Shown here one piece after another: positions 9,548 to 19,872 of a stretch of 64,000 bases of DNA (the stretch's first letter is position 1; each line of letters starts with the position of its first letter). The DNA is taken from NCBI RefSeq assembly GCF_006439335.1, contig NZ_SAWY01000011.1:1-64000 (forward strand), given 5' to 3'. The notes below the pieces were generated by a model. That model had not been told where the DNA came from, ran no database searches, and worked only from the letters and a program-made list of their open reading frames with translations. This DNA comes from Litorilituus lipolyticus (GTDB lineage Bacteria; Pseudomonadota; Gammaproteobacteria; Enterobacterales; Alteromonadaceae). Position numbers and translations under genes: made by a program.

Positions 9548-10528
9548 TTAATCCGATTCAGTGGTTAATGAGTAAGGAAGCTCTTTAAGCTCAAAAATAG
9601 AATTAGGTTGTAATTTTAATCGCAAAATAGAGGCTTCTTCATCGTTTGATAAAACCGCCTGTAAGTAACAGCTGCCATTATCTGCCTGATAATAAGCGAT
9701 GATGTCTCCTGCTTTACGCCAATTTTCACCTAGCTGTTTTTCTAGCGTATCCTCAGGGCTAATCGGTGAACTGCTTTTACCCTCAAGGGTAAATAAAGCA
9801 CGTTTATTTTTGCCCAAGTATTGCATTCTCGCCACGGTTTCCTGTCCTAAATAACAGCCTTTCGTGAAACTAATACCATTGAGCGCTTGTAGGTTCAACA
9901 TTTGCGGTACATAGTGGTTTAATGCTTCTTTAGATAGTAGTGGAAAACCTTGGTTAATTTCTAATAAATTCCACACCGCATTGTGATAAATAGGCAATTG
10001 AAATTGTGCAGCTAGAGTGGCTATACTTTGTTTTTCATCAAGGATCAAATAGCAGCCTTGATTACTACTTAGATAAACTAAGGTTGTTGAATTGTGCTGC
10101 ACAACTTGATTGAGGCTATCAGGTATTTGTGGAAAATGTTGACTTAATAGCTCGCTTGCATCACTTCCGACAAGTGCCATGAAAGCTAAATGGTCTGTCG
10201 CTTCAATGGTAACTTTGGAAAATACACCAAATTTTTTCAACTCTTTAAGTGAAACTTCAAGGCTATCTTTGGGCTGAAGTAATAAATGAGTAGATAAGCG
10301 ATTAATTAACCTAAAGACACTAAATACTTTACCTTTGGCATCACAATGGGCACCAATTTGTAAGCTATTGTCAGTGGTTTGTGTGGCATCACAAGTAACT
10401 TGCCCTTGCAAATATTTAGTTTGCTCTTCGCCACTGAGGGAGATAGCAGAATAATTATCTAAACTAATTAAGTAGTTGTTAGGTAATTGATCCAATGAAG
10501 GCAGTTCTGAAATGGTGGCTAGTGGCAT
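9548..10528 (-). CDS. ygfZ: tRNA-modifying / iron-sulfur cluster protein YgfZ
   Basis: Folate-binding protein that supports the function of certain iron-sulfur enzymes, such as the tRNA methylthiotransferase MiaB. The signature KGCYLGQETVAR with its conserved cysteine is present near residue 224, in a 326-residue aminomethyltransferase-like fold. It is divergent from sdhE, the same neighbourhood as ygfZ and ygfY in E. coli, and is followed closely by slyD. Confidence 0.93.
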   Translation of the reverse strand: MPLATISELPSLDQLPNNYLISLDNYSAISLSGEEQTKYLQGQVTCDATQTTDNSLQIGAHCDAKGKVFSVFRLINRLSTHLLLQPKDSLEVSLKELKKFGVFSKVTIEATDHLAFMALVGSDASELLSQHFPQIPDSLNQVVQHNSTTLVYLSSNQGCYLILDEKQSIATLAAQFQLPIYHNAVWNLLEINQGFPLLSKEALNHYVPQMLNLQALNGISFTKGCYLGQETVARMQYLGKNKRALFTLEGKSSSPISPEDTLEKQLGENWRKAGDIIAYYQADNGSCYLQAVLSNDEEASILRLKLQPNSIFELKELPYSLTTESD

Positions 10529-10721
10529 AATAATTTAGCTCTACGCTGTGAAGTGTTGATTATTAACTGATTAGTTGGGGCAAAGTTGAGAAATGCAAGA
10601 GATGTCATGTTAAAAAATACAATAAAGAAAACGCTTTTTTTGAAAATTAACTAAGCTTAACTATTCAAGGTGTTGTTGTTATTGCTAGAATACTGCTAAT
10701 CAAAATTTATTTCGGTGCTTT

Positions 10722-11009
10722 ATGTCAACAACTACTAACCAAACGAACAGCAAACAGCCTAGTGAAGGTGTTAATAAAGCTCGCTTAAAATGGGCGTGTC
10801 GTCGAGGTATGCTTGAACTTGATGTGTTATTCATCCCTTTTGTTGATGAAGCTTATGATGATTTAACAGATGAAAAGCAACGAGTTTTTGAGCGCTTATT
10901 AACTTGCCAAGATCCTGAGTTATTTGCTTGGTTTATGGGGCATGAAACTTGTGAAGACACGGAACTTAACGCCATGGTGCAACATATATTACAGCGCGTT
11001 AAAGTATAA
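10722..11009 (+). CDS. sdhE: FAD assembly factor SdhE (YgfY)
   Basis: Small protein that promotes covalent attachment of FAD to succinate dehydrogenase and fumarate reductase. The 95 residues contain the family motif RRGMLELD (about 26-33) and the helical core [17 protein letters not shown]. The N terminus has an extra hydrophilic stretch of about 15 residues compared with E. coli. The downstream gene overlaps or abuts it, like the ygfY-ygfX pair elsewhere. Confidence 0.95.
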   Translation: MSTTTNQTNSKQPSEGVNKARLKWACRRGMLELDVLFIPFVDEAYDDLTDEKQRVFERLLTCQDPELFAWFMGHETCEDTELNAMVQHILQRVKV

Positions 11010-11487
11010 TATCTCAATAACACACTCTCGATATAAAACTGCGCTAATTGCTTTTGTCGCCTTAGTATTTATTTCATTGCTCGCAATCCAACTTACAACG
11101 CATTATTCGTTGGTGCTTGTGGTTAATGTACTATTTTGGTTGGTTTTGGGTACTCACCTAAGACCAGACAAAAAGCAACAGGGTGAATATTTGCAACATT
11201 TTCAATTGAGTCATCATGGGCTAATTGAATACAAAGGCGAGACTCAGGACGAGTGCAGTTACCAATTATTACCGCAAAGTCGCTGTAGTTTTTTAGGGGC
11301 TTGGTTAGTGATGCAAGGGGTTAACCAGTCATTAGACGATAATTCGACTTGTAGCAGTAACAATCGTTTAGCTTTAACGAAAAAGCAACAAGGTTTTGGT
11401 AAAAAGCACAACCTATTTCTTTTTAGAGATAGCTTTACTCAACAAGGCTTTTCTCACCTTGCTCGAGTAATAAAATCACTCTCTTGA
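10942..11487 (+). CDS. YgfX-like membrane protein (start uncertain)
   Basis: After a region that overlaps sdhE in another frame, the sequence has two adjacent hydrophobic segments ([12 protein letters not shown] and [13 protein letters not shown]) followed by a polar domain, the layout of YgfX/CptA, the partner of SdhE. Similarity beyond the layout is weak. No ATG lies near the sdhE stop. The nearest in-frame starts are the ATG at 10942 and GTG at 10951 inside sdhE, giving up to 181 residues, or a rare AUC/AUA just after the stop, giving about 158. The 3' end overlaps the convergent nadB end by 12 bases. Confidence 0.65.
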   Translation: MKLVKTRNLTPWCNIYYSALKYNISITHSRYKTALIAFVALVFISLLAIQLTTHYSLVLVVNVLFWLVLGTHLRPDKKQQGEYLQHFQLSHHGLIEYKGETQDECSYQLLPQSRCSFLGAWLVMQGVNQSLDDNSTCSSNNRLALTKKQQGFGKKHNLFLFRDSFTQQGFSHLARVIKSLS

Positions 11488-13080
11488 TTTTAAAATGGTG
11501 GCCTTAGCTTCAGGAAACTTATCTGGATAATCTAAAGTGTAATGTAAGCCTCGACTTTCTTTACGCTCCATAGCACAACGAATGATAAGTTCTGCTACTT
11601 GCACTAAGTTTCTTAGTTCAAGTAAATTGTTGCTCACTTTATAGTTTTGATAATATTCGGCAATTTCACTTTGTAGTAATTCAACCCGATGTAAAGCGCG
11701 CTCTAAGCGCTTAGTTGTTCTTACAATGCCAACATAATCCCACATAAATAGTCTTAACTCATGCCAGTTATGTTGAATAACGACGTCTTCATCAGAGTCG
11801 GTGACGCGACTTTCATCCCATTGGGGGAGTTGAATATATTCATTTTCTTGTTTTAAAGAGTCACTAATCTCTAATGCAGCAGCTCTAGCGAAGACCAAAC
11901 ACTCAAGCAAAGAGTTACTGGCTAATCGATTGGCACCATGAAGACCCGTATAAGACATTTCACCAATAGCATAGAGCTGTTCTATATCGGTTTTACCATG
12001 ATGATTGACCATAACACCACCACAGGTATAGTGAGCTGCGGGGACAACAGGAATAGGTTGTTTGGTTATATCGATACCTAATGATAATGTTCTTTCGTAA
12101 ATAGTTGGAAAGTGCTCTTTAATAAAGCCACTCGGTTTGTGGCTAATATCTAAATACATGCAATCAGCACCAAGTCGCTTCATTTCAAAATCAATTGCGC
12201 GGGCGACAATATCTCTAGGGGCTAATTCGGCTCTTTTATCAAAACTAGGCATAAAGCGACTACCATCTGGTCGCCTTAATATTGCCCCTTCACCGCGTAA
12301 AGCTTCCGTGAGTAAAAATGTTCCAGCGTCAGGATGAAATAAGCAAGTAGGATGAAATTGATTAAACTCCATATTTGCCACTCGACAACCAGCACGCCAA
12401 GCCATAGCTATACCGTCACCGCTAGCTACATCAGGATTTGAAGTATATTGATAAACTTTACTTGCACCACCTGTCGCTAAAATGGTTTTTTGTGCATAAA
12501 TACTTTCAACTTTTTCTGTGTTTCGATTCCAAATATAGGCGCCGATACATTGTTTTGAATTGGCACTTTCTGATGATTGCTCTTGGCAAATAAGGTCTAT
12601 GGCGTTGTATCTTTCAAAAATGCGAATGCGAGAGTGTTGTTTAACACGACTTGCTAATGTGGTTTGAATTTCTTGGCCTGTTGCATCAGCTGCGTGCAAT
12701 ATTCGTCTATGGCTATGACCGCCTTCACGAGTTAAGTGATACCTTGCTTCACCGTCGTTATCTTTTTCTTTATCAAAAGCTACGCCTTGCTCGATTAACC
12801 ACTCTAAACAAGGCTTAGCATTTTCGGCCGTGAATTCTACGGTTTCTTTATCACATAGACCAGCACCTGCTATCAGTGTGTCTTCTACATGTGCAGCAAC
12901 ACTGTCATGTTCATCAAACACTGCCGCGATACCACCTTGGGCATAATATGTTGAGCCTTCATTTAAGGGGCCCTTACTTAAAATCACGACATCGGCATTT
13001 TTCGCTAAATGCAAGGCAAGTGTTAATCCTGCTGCTCCGCTGCCAATGATAAGTACATCACAATTATTTTGTTGAGTCAT
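11476..13080 (-). CDS. nadB: L-aspartate oxidase
   Basis: FAD enzyme that oxidises L-aspartate to iminoaspartate, the first step of de novo NAD synthesis. The N-terminal dinucleotide motif is [15 protein letters not shown] (about 9-23). The active-site regions [11 protein letters not shown] and AHYTCGGV and the C-terminal helical domain are present. The 534-residue length is normal. It is divergent from rpoE, the standard arrangement in gammaproteobacteria, and convergent with the YgfX-like gene. Confidence 0.97.
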   Translation of the reverse strand: MTQQNNCDVLIIGSGAAGLTLALHLAKNADVVILSKGPLNEGSTYYAQGGIAAVFDEHDSVAAHVEDTLIAGAGLCDKETVEFTAENAKPCLEWLIEQGVAFDKEKDNDGEARYHLTREGGHSHRRILHAADATGQEIQTTLASRVKQHSRIRIFERYNAIDLICQEQSSESANSKQCIGAYIWNRNTEKVESIYAQKTILATGGASKVYQYTSNPDVASGDGIAMAWRAGCRVANMEFNQFHPTCLFHPDAGTFLLTEALRGEGAILRRPDGSRFMPSFDKRAELAPRDIVARAIDFEMKRLGADCMYLDISHKPSGFIKEHFPTIYERTLSLGIDITKQPIPVVPAAHYTCGGVMVNHHGKTDIEQLYAIGEMSYTGLHGANRLASNSLLECLVFARAAALEISDSLKQENEYIQLPQWDESRVTDSDEDVVIQHNWHELRLFMWDYVGIVRTTKRLERALHRVELLQSEIAEYYQNYKVSNNLLELRNLVQVAELIIRCAMERKESRGLHYTLDYPDKFPEAKATILKSRE

Positions 13081-13259
13081 AGTTATTGCCGAATGCTAAA
13101 AAGATTACTTTGTTGATTTATAAGTAAAGTGCTTTTAGGTATTCTATAATTAAGCTTTGATAAGAGGGCAATATTACCTTTTGTTAAGACTTGGGAATAG
13201 TGTTTTTGCCACTTTAAGGTGAAAATACGCTTTAATTTGAAAAAAAATTAAAAAAAAGA

Positions 13260-13286
13260 GAACTTTTATGCAAACGTATAGTCTTA
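13260..13286 (+). promoter_or_regulatory. Sigma-E type promoter of rpoE
   Basis: GAACTT at 13260-13265, a 16-base spacer, then TCTTA at 13282-13286. This matches the sigma-E consensus (GAACTT, 16-17 bases, TCTGA-like) and implies that RpoE activates its own operon. Transcription would begin near 13293, about 70 bases before the preferred rpoE start. Confidence 0.75.
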
Positions 13287-13361
13287 TCTTGTGCGTTTGT
13301 TATGAGCCAATTGGAAAATATGAGTTTAAAAGAACTGCCAGTCATAGAAGGTACGGCTCGA

Positions 13362-13943
13362 ATGAGCGAACAAAACGTCGACCAAAAATTGGTTGAACGG
13401 GTTCAGCGTGGTGATAAAAACGCGTTTAACCTGCTAGTAACTAAATACCAACATAAAGTTGCCAATTTAGTAGGACGCTATGTCAGTAATCAAAGTGATG
13501 TACCTGATATAGTGCAAGAAGCGTTTATTAAAGCATATCGTGCTTTACCTAATTTTAGAGGTGAGAGTGCGTTTTACACTTGGCTTTATCGCATTGCAGT
13601 TAATTGCGCTAAAAATCATAGTGTAGCGTTGGGGCGTAAACCGCCTAGCACAGATGTTGAAGTAGAAGATGCTGAGTTTTATGAAGGAGGAGAGGCGCTA
13701 CGTGAAAATGCTTCTCCTGAAAAAGTACTACTGACTGAAGAAATTAAAAAAGTTATTTTTAGTACGATCGAATCTTTACCTGATGATTTACGTATAGCAA
13801 TAAATTTTCGGGAGTTAGAAGGGTTAAGCTATGAAGAAATAGCTACCATTATGGACTGTCCAGTAGGGACGGTGAGGTCACGTATTTTTAGAGCACGTGA
13901 CGCCATAGATAAGAAAATTCAACCATTGTTGAAACAGAAATAG
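13362..13943 (+). CDS. rpoE: RNA polymerase sigma-E factor
   Basis: Extracytoplasmic-function sigma factor for envelope stress. From the ATG at 13362 it has 193 residues and begins MSEQNVDQKLVERVQ, nearly the same as E. coli RpoE. Region 2 (about 10-95, PDIVQEAFIKAYRALP) and region 4 (about 130-185, LEGLSYEEIATIMDCPVGTVRSR) are complete. An in-frame ATG at 13302 would add 20 residues but has no ribosome binding site and would lie about 10 bases from the predicted transcript start, so the inner start with GAAGG upstream is preferred. First gene of rpoE-rseA-rseB-rseC. Confidence 0.96.
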   Translation: MSEQNVDQKLVERVQRGDKNAFNLLVTKYQHKVANLVGRYVSNQSDVPDIVQEAFIKAYRALPNFRGESAFYTWLYRIAVNCAKNHSVALGRKPPSTDVEVEDAEFYEGGEALRENASPEKVLLTEEIKKVIFSTIESLPDDLRIAINFRELEGLSYEEIATIMDCPVGTVRSRIFRARDAIDKKIQPLLKQK

Positions 13944-13953
13944 TAATACGCTT

Positions 13954-13974
13954 AAAATAGCGTGCAGCTATTTT
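13954..13974 (+). other. Hairpin between rpoE and rseA
   Basis: AAAATAGC, a five-base loop and GCTATTTT in the 67-base gap between the sigma factor and its anti-sigma factor. It is not followed by a clear T run, so it is more likely an RNA stability or processing element, or an attenuator, than a full terminator. Confidence 0.4.
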
Positions 13975-14010
13975 GAAAACCATTTTTTAGGTGTTTTAAG
14001 GTAATAGTAT

Positions 14011-14715
14011 ATGAGTGAAAGTAAATTTGAGACTATATCGTCATTAGTCGATAATTATCGTGCTACTTCAGATAAAAGCTCTGTTGATAAAGCGTTAGAT
14101 GATATTCTCAAGGATGAACACCTTACGTCGGTCTGGCAAAACTATCACCTTATTGGTGATGTCATGCGAGAAGAAGTTGCAGACACATTAGAGTTCGATA
14201 TTTCACAACAAATCAGTGATGCAATTGCCCAAGAAGCTACAATATTATCACCGAATAATTCAACCACACCAAATGAGCTTATTACTGAAACATATTCTAA
14301 AACTTCAGACGTAACTTCAGAACAACAAGCACTTCCTCAATCTAGCAATGTCATTTCAGCACAAGAGCGTTTCAAAGCGAAAGTTGTCAAACTACTTAGA
14401 CCTATCGGGCAAGTTGCAATCGCAGCTTCGGCCGCGGGCTTAATGATTGTAGGTGTACAACAAAATAGTGCTGATAATAACTTAGTTGAGCCATTAATAC
14501 CTAGCCAAGTCGTGCAAACTGTTCCGTTAAGTGGCTTTGCAAATCCTGTGAGCTTTAATGTTAATGCAGATAGCAATCAACAAACTCAACAAATGACAGC
14601 TAAGCAGAAAAATGCGCAGCGTATTGCTCAGCAACGTCGCTTTCAAGCTTTGTTATTAGATCACCAACAACAAGTTAAACTTCAACAAGCACCAACGATT
14701 GAGAAAGCAAAATAA
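14011..14715 (+). CDS. rseA: Anti-sigma-E factor RseA
   Basis: Inner-membrane protein that sequesters RpoE and is cut by DegS and RseP under envelope stress. Residues 1-75 form the sigma-binding domain (LSSVWQNY-like stretch LTSVWQNYHLIGDVMR). A low-complexity linker leads to a single membrane helix at about 131-150, and the periplasmic tail is Gln-rich. The length of 234 is near the usual 216. It lies between rpoE and rseB in one operon. Confidence 0.93.
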   Translation: MSESKFETISSLVDNYRATSDKSSVDKALDDILKDEHLTSVWQNYHLIGDVMREEVADTLEFDISQQISDAIAQEATILSPNNSTTPNELITETYSKTSDVTSEQQALPQSSNVISAQERFKAKVVKLLRPIGQVAIAASAAGLMIVGVQQNSADNNLVEPLIPSQVVQTVPLSGFANPVSFNVNADSNQQTQQMTAKQKNAQRIAQQRRFQALLLDHQQQVKLQQAPTIEKAK

Positions 14716-14771
14716 TAGTTGCTAAGATTTTTTATTAGTTGATAATTATTAATTTTTGCGATCGAGTGCAT

Positions 14772-15743
14772 ATGAAACTTTTCTCAGCCTTTGTGCTGTT
14801 TGTTAGCGTCAATTTTTCTGCTGTGGCGGTGGAAAATGACGATGCAAAGGTGTGGCTAGAGCGCCTATCTCAGTCGCTTCGTCAACTAAACTTTAATACC
14901 TCTTTCGTTGTGGTTAAGAATAACCAAGCAGAGCCTTATCGTTGGGTTCATGGTGTAGACGATGATAACTTTGAACTTGAGATTCTAGCTCGGTTAAATG
15001 GACCAAGGCGTGATATTTTACGTAAAGGGACAGTGGTCAGCTATATTGAACCAGAGCAAGATGTTTACTCTGTTGCCTCTAATGCACTTAATGGACCTAT
15101 TCCTGCAATTTTCAGTGCAGATATCAGTGAGCTGGAAGAAAACTATCGGTTCATTTCTGTCGGTCGCAGTCGAGTACTGGGACGAGCAGCTCAATTAGTT
15201 AGAATTGTTGCCAAAGACAATCACCGTTACGGCTATTGGTTATGGTTAGACCAACAAAGCGCCTTATTGCTAAAAATGGCGGTCATTACACGACAAGGGC
15301 AATTATTAGAGCAAATACAGTTCACTCATTTAGATATTTCAGAGAAAATGTCAGAAGGATTATTGCAACTACAGGGTACAGATTTACCTATCCCGCTTGA
15401 TTTAAGCCATAATAACCAAGAAAGAAATTTCTTGTGGCAAGTTAATTGGCTACCTGACGGATTTACCGCAATTAAAGCGAATCGACATCGAATGTTAAGT
15501 AATCGAAAAGCGGTTGAATTTATGCTTTTTAGCGATGGTTTAGTCGATGTTTCTGTTTATGTGAATCCGGCTAAAGAAAAACTGCGAGCCACTGAGTTTG
15601 CTCATGACGGTGCAACCTTAGTGTTAAATCAAGTGAATAATGGCTTAGAAGTTAGTGTCGTGGGTAAAATTCCATTGACTAGTGCCAAAAAAATAGCTGA
15701 CTCTATTGGGGCTGCTCCAATACAAACTAACGTAAAGCAATAA
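14772..15743 (+). CDS. rseB: Sigma-E regulatory protein RseB
   Basis: Periplasmic protein that binds RseA and shields it from DegS until it senses lipopolysaccharide or mislocalised lipoprotein signals. The ATG at 14772 starts a clear signal peptide (MKLFSAFVLFVSVNFSAVAV). An upstream in-frame start at 14739 would spoil it. The mature protein has the MucB/RseB two-domain form, with a large N-terminal lipoprotein-like barrel and a smaller C-terminal domain from about residue 215 (WLPDGFTAIKANRH). It has 323 residues, as usual. Confidence 0.94.
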   Translation: MKLFSAFVLFVSVNFSAVAVENDDAKVWLERLSQSLRQLNFNTSFVVVKNNQAEPYRWVHGVDDDNFELEILARLNGPRRDILRKGTVVSYIEPEQDVYSVASNALNGPIPAIFSADISELEENYRFISVGRSRVLGRAAQLVRIVAKDNHRYGYWLWLDQQSALLLKMAVITRQGQLLEQIQFTHLDISEKMSEGLLQLQGTDLPIPLDLSHNNQERNFLWQVNWLPDGFTAIKANRHRMLSNRKAVEFMLFSDGLVDVSVYVNPAKEKLRATEFAHDGATLVLNQVNNGLEVSVVGKIPLTSAKKIADSIGAAPIQTNVKQ

Positions 15744-15746
15744 CTA

Positions 15747-16220
15747 ATGACTGAAGAATTAGCAACAGTGACATCAGTTGATGGTGATAAAGTGACTTTA
15801 TCTAGCCAAATAAAGTCAACTTGCAGTGGCTGTTCACAAGTGGATAGTTGCGCTAACGGCCAGATTTCAAAGGCGCTACCGAAGCAACAATTAAAAATAA
15901 CCATTGATATACCTAATGACTGCCAATTGAAAGTTGGAGATTGCGTTGTTTTAGGCATTCCTGATGGAGAGTTGTTGGCTAGTGCTGGTCAAGTCTATTT
16001 ATTTCCGTTACTGGGTTTGATTATTTTCTCTGGTCTTGGTCAGTGGTTATTACACGCAAATATACTAAATCAGGAAATTATTTCGTTAGTCATCGGTATT
16101 TCAGGCGGCTATTTAGGCTATGTGTTTGCTAAGTATTTACAACAAAGTCGTAAACACACTGAAAAACTACAGCCAAAAATACTTCGGGTTTTAGCAAAAA
16201 CTAGTGAGCAAACTTGCTAA
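15747..16220 (+). CDS. rseC: RseC/MucC family membrane protein
   Basis: Inner-membrane protein linked to sigma-E control and, in enterics, to the reducing system for SoxR. The cysteine cluster Cys26, Cys29 and Cys35 (CSGCSQVDSC) could hold a metal or a cluster. Two membrane helices follow at about 80-100 and 108-128, then a basic tail. It starts three bases after rseB, so it is translated from the same message. Confidence 0.92.
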   Translation: MTEELATVTSVDGDKVTLSSQIKSTCSGCSQVDSCANGQISKALPKQQLKITIDIPNDCQLKVGDCVVLGIPDGELLASAGQVYLFPLLGLIIFSGLGQWLLHANILNQEIISLVIGISGGYLGYVFAKYLQQSRKHTEKLQPKILRVLAKTSEQTC

Positions 16221-16342
16221 GTGTTCTCAACTTGGCAAACTTTTTTACAAAAGATATCTGAACAAAAGATAGCCCCAAGGCAGTAAATTCGTTAAAATCA
16301 CGCCATTATATTAATTAACGCTTTTTTATTTGACTCTCCTTT

Positions 16343-18133
16343 ATGAAAAATATTCGAAATTTCTCTATCATTGCCCATATTGATCATGGTAAATCGACCC
16401 TTTCTGATCGTTTAATTCAGCATTGCGGTGGTTTACAAGACCGAGAAATGGAAGCGCAAGTTCTTGATTCTATGGATATTGAACGTGAGCGTGGCATTAC
16501 TATTAAGGCACAAAGTGTCACTTTAGACTATAAAGCTAAAGATGGTGAAACCTATCAGCTTAACTTTATCGATACTCCAGGGCATGTTGATTTCTCTTAT
16601 GAGGTTTCTCGCTCTTTAGCTTCTTGTGAAGGTGCTCTATTGGTCGTTGATGCTGGACAGGGTGTTGAAGCTCAAACCGTTGCCAACTGTTACACAGCAA
16701 TTGAAATGGATTTAGAAGTTCGTGCTATTTTAAATAAAATTGATTTACCTCAGGCCGACCCAGATCGCGTTTCTGAAGAAATAGAAGATATTATTGGGAT
16801 AGATGCTACTGGTGCTGTGCAGTGTTCAGCTAAAACAGGTATTGGAATTGAAGATGTACTGGAAGATATAGTGCAACATATTCCTGCTCCTGAAGGCGAT
16901 CCAGAGGCCAACTTACAAGCATTAATCATTGATTCGTGGTTTGATAACTATCAAGGGGTTGTTTCACTGGTTCGTGTTATGAACGGTGAAGTGAAAAAAG
17001 GCGATAAAATGGTGGTTATGTCGACAGGGCAAACCCATATCATCGATAAAGTCGGAATATTTACCCCTAAGCAAACAGATACAGGCGTTTTAAAAACTGG
17101 AGAGGTTGGTTTTATTATTGCTGGTATTAAAGAAATTCATGGTGCACCAGTAGGTGATACTATTACCATCGCTAAAAAAGAAGCTGAAGAACCCCTCGGC
17201 GGCTTTAAGAAAGTACAACCGCAAGTTTATGCCGGTATATTCCCGATTAGTTCAGATGATTATGAAAGCTTTCGTGATGCGTTAAATAAACTTAGCCTTA
17301 ACGATGCCTCATTATTTTTCGAACCAGAGAATTCATCGGCTTTAGGTTTTGGTTTCCGTATTGGTTTCCTTGGAATGCTTCATATGGAGATCATTCAGGA
17401 GCGTTTAGCACGTGAATATGATCTTGACTTAATAACTACAGCCCCAACAGTAAACTATGAAATTGCATGTACAAATGGTGAAGTTTTATCAATTGATAAC
17501 CCGAGCGATATGCCAGCGATTAATAATATTGACGAAATAAGAGAACCAATAGTTCAAGCCAATATTTTAGTACCTCAAGAACACTTAGGTAATGTAATTA
17601 CCTTATGTATTGAAAAACGCGGCGTACAAAAAGACATCATATATCACGGAAACCAAGTTGCAGTCACTTATGAGTTACCTATGGCTGAAGTTGTGATGGA
17701 TTTCTTTGATAAGCTTAAATCAACTAGCCGAGGCTATGCTTCACTTGATTATCATTTTGTTCGCTTTCAGGCGGCAGATATGGTTAGAGCTGATGTCATG
17801 ATTAATGGCGATCGCGTCGATGCGTTAGCCATGATTACTCACCGTAGTAATTCAGTAGCTCGTGGTCGGATGCTTGTAGAGAAATTGAAAGAGCTTATTC
17901 ACCGTCAAATGTTTGATATTGCCATTCAAGCCGCTATTGGTAATAACGTTATTGCTCGTACAACGGTTAAGCAGTTACGTAAAAATGTAACCGCAAAATG
18001 TTATGGCGGTGATGTTAGTCGTAAGAAAAAGTTATTACAAAAACAAAAAGAAGGTAAAAAACGTATGAAGCAAGTAGGTAATGTTGAAGTACCTCAAGAA
18101 GCGTTTTTAGCCGTATTAAAATTAGACAAGTAG
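16343..18133 (+). CDS. lepA: Elongation factor 4 (LepA)
   Basis: Ribosome-associated GTPase that acts in translation elongation or initiation fidelity and in 30S assembly. GTPase motifs are visible: AHIDHGKST (about 11-19), DTPGHVDF, and NKIDLP. They are followed by domains II, III, V and the LepA-specific C-terminal domain ([18 protein letters not shown]). The 596 residues match the family. It is 122 bases after rseC, with its own probable promoter region, and is six bases from lepB, the classic lepA-lepB pair. Confidence 0.98.
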   Translation: MKNIRNFSIIAHIDHGKSTLSDRLIQHCGGLQDREMEAQVLDSMDIERERGITIKAQSVTLDYKAKDGETYQLNFIDTPGHVDFSYEVSRSLASCEGALLVVDAGQGVEAQTVANCYTAIEMDLEVRAILNKIDLPQADPDRVSEEIEDIIGIDATGAVQCSAKTGIGIEDVLEDIVQHIPAPEGDPEANLQALIIDSWFDNYQGVVSLVRVMNGEVKKGDKMVVMSTGQTHIIDKVGIFTPKQTDTGVLKTGEVGFIIAGIKEIHGAPVGDTITIAKKEAEEPLGGFKKVQPQVYAGIFPISSDDYESFRDALNKLSLNDASLFFEPENSSALGFGFRIGFLGMLHMEIIQERLAREYDLDLITTAPTVNYEIACTNGEVLSIDNPSDMPAINNIDEIREPIVQANILVPQEHLGNVITLCIEKRGVQKDIIYHGNQVAVTYELPMAEVVMDFFDKLKSTSRGYASLDYHFVRFQAADMVRADVMINGDRVDALAMITHRSNSVARGRMLVEKLKELIHRQMFDIAIQAAIGNNVIARTTVKQLRKNVTAKCYGGDVSRKKKLLQKQKEGKKRMKQVGNVEVPQEAFLAVLKLDK

Positions 18134-18139
18134 GACGTT

Positions 18140-19060
18140 ATGGCTGCGTATTTTTCAATTATCTTAGTCGCAATCACCTTAATAACAGGTATTGTATGGT
18201 TAATGGATAAGTTTTATTTAGCTCCGCAAAGAAAGGTCAATTTAGCTGATGCTAAAAGTCAATGTAACGGTGAATTGGCTGCTGATGTTGTTGAGAAAAT
18301 TTCTGAACCGTCTCCCTTAGTGGAAACATCCGTTCAAATATTCCCTGTTATTGCTTTTGTTTTGATTTTGCGTTCATTTTTATATGAGCCATTTCAAATC
18401 CCATCAGGTTCTATGATGCCAACATTGCTTGATGGAGACTTTATCTTAGTTAATAAATATAACTACGGTTTAAAAGATCCGGTAACTCGCACTAAGTTCT
18501 ATGAAAATGGCGCACCTGAGCGAGGTGATGTTGTAGTATTCAAATATCCAGAAGATCCACGTATTGATTATATTAAGCGTGTAATTGGCTTACCTGGTGA
18601 TCGTGTTATTTATCGAAATAAGCAGTTATTTATTAAGCCTGCCTGTAAAGAAAGCGATGAAAAATGCCCTGAATTCACTCCCGTTGTTCAAACATTAACA
18701 GGCAAATATGAAGGGCCTGATGCAGAAGCTGATATGAAGCAGTTTGTTTCGGCAATGCCAAATAGATCTCATGACATATTAAATAACAGTCAAACATTGC
18801 CTAGAACTAGGCACTATTACCCTCAAGCAGGAACTGGACAAGATGAATTTTTAGTACCAGAGAATAGTTATTTTGTCATGGGTGATAATCGTGATAATAG
18901 TTTAGATGGTCGTTTCTGGGGCTTTGTTCCTGATGAAAACCTTGTCGGTGAAGCTGTGGCTATATGGATGAGCTTTGATTTCGAACGTGGTGAAGATAGC
19001 TTTTTACCAACTTGGATACCTACAGGCGTTCGTTTTGAACGTTTGGGTGCAATTAATTAA
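18140..19060 (+). CDS. lepB: Signal peptidase I
   Basis: Membrane serine protease that removes signal peptides from secreted proteins. There are two N-terminal membrane segments (about 3-22 and 64-82). The catalytic Ser91 lies in PSGSMMPTL and the general base Lys146 in [12 protein letters not shown]. The C-terminal box [14 protein letters not shown] is present. The 306 residues are normal. The gene lies between lepA and rnc as in other gammaproteobacteria. Confidence 0.98.
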   Translation: MAAYFSIILVAITLITGIVWLMDKFYLAPQRKVNLADAKSQCNGELAADVVEKISEPSPLVETSVQIFPVIAFVLILRSFLYEPFQIPSGSMMPTLLDGDFILVNKYNYGLKDPVTRTKFYENGAPERGDVVVFKYPEDPRIDYIKRVIGLPGDRVIYRNKQLFIKPACKESDEKCPEFTPVVQTLTGKYEGPDAEADMKQFVSAMPNRSHDILNNSQTLPRTRHYYPQAGTGQDEFLVPENSYFVMGDNRDNSLDGRFWGFVPDENLVGEAVAIWMSFDFERGEDSFLPTWIPTGVRFERLGAIN

Positions 19061-19110
19061 ATTGGCTACTTACATTGACAAAATTATCCTTAAAAAAGTC
19101 GAGCCAGTCT

Positions 19111-19857
19111 GTGAAAGCTAATCCGCATGACCTAGCAAGGTTAACGAAGAAAATTGGTTATCAATTTAAAGACTCTTCGTTGTTGTTACAAGCTTTAACG
19201 CACCGAAGCGCTAAAGGGCAACATAACGAACGTTTAGAGTTCCTGGGGGACTCCATCCTTGGTTTTGTTATTGCAGAAGCATTGTTTGAAAAGTTCCCAA
19301 AGCACGATGAAGGTGATTTAACGCGTATGCGCTCTAGCTTAGTAAAGGGCGTGACCTTAGCTGAAATTGCTCGAGATTTTAATTTGGGTGAATGCTTAAT
19401 ATTAGGTCCTGGAGAACTTAAAAGTGGTGGTCATCGTAGAGAGTCGATTTTAGAAGATGCAATTGAAGCTATCATAGGTGCAATCTATTTAGATTCAGAT
19501 ATCCAAAATTGCAAAAAATTAATATTGCATTGGTTCTCGAAACGTTTAAGTGTAATTAAACCTGGCAATGAGCAGAAAGATCCTAAAACTCGCTTACAAG
19601 AATATTTACAGGGAAGAAAGATAGCCTTACCAAGCTATGAAGTGATTGATACCACAGGTCAGTCGCACAATCAGCAATTTACAGTGCGTTGTGTCGCTGA
19701 TGTTATTGAGCAAGAAGTGATAGCGAAAGGAACAAGCCGAAGAAAAGCTGAGCAAGCAGCGGCAGAACAAATTCTTAATCTAATAACACAAGCAAAAATA
19801 GAAAAGCCAAAAGCAGCAAAGCCATCAAAGCGTGCCGGCTCTCCCAAAACTAAGTAA
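19111..19857 (+). CDS. rnc: Ribonuclease III
   Basis: Double-strand-specific endoribonuclease for rRNA processing and mRNA turnover. The signature [13 protein letters not shown] and the acidic residues in [14 protein letters not shown] mark the catalytic domain (about 8-145), followed by a double-stranded-RNA binding domain (about 160-230). A basic Lys/Ala-rich tail extends beyond the E. coli length of 226. No ATG is available. The GTG at 19111 ([11 protein letters not shown], 248 residues) fits the E. coli start well, but a TTG at 19075 is also possible. It lies directly upstream of era. Confidence 0.95.
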   Translation: MKANPHDLARLTKKIGYQFKDSSLLLQALTHRSAKGQHNERLEFLGDSILGFVIAEALFEKFPKHDEGDLTRMRSSLVKGVTLAEIARDFNLGECLILGPGELKSGGHRRESILEDAIEAIIGAIYLDSDIQNCKKLILHWFSKRLSVIKPGNEQKDPKTRLQEYLQGRKIALPSYEVIDTTGQSHNQQFTVRCVADVIEQEVIAKGTSRRKAEQAAAEQILNLITQAKIEKPKAAKPSKRAGSPKTK

Positions 19858-19872
19858 CTAATAGGAAGATAT

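Noticed and set aside
13302-13361. Longer rpoE from ATG 13302, or a separate leader peptide
   Set aside because: No ribosome binding site, sits almost at the predicted transcript start, and the sequence from 13362 begins like E. coli RpoE. There is no stop codon that would make it a separate leader peptide.
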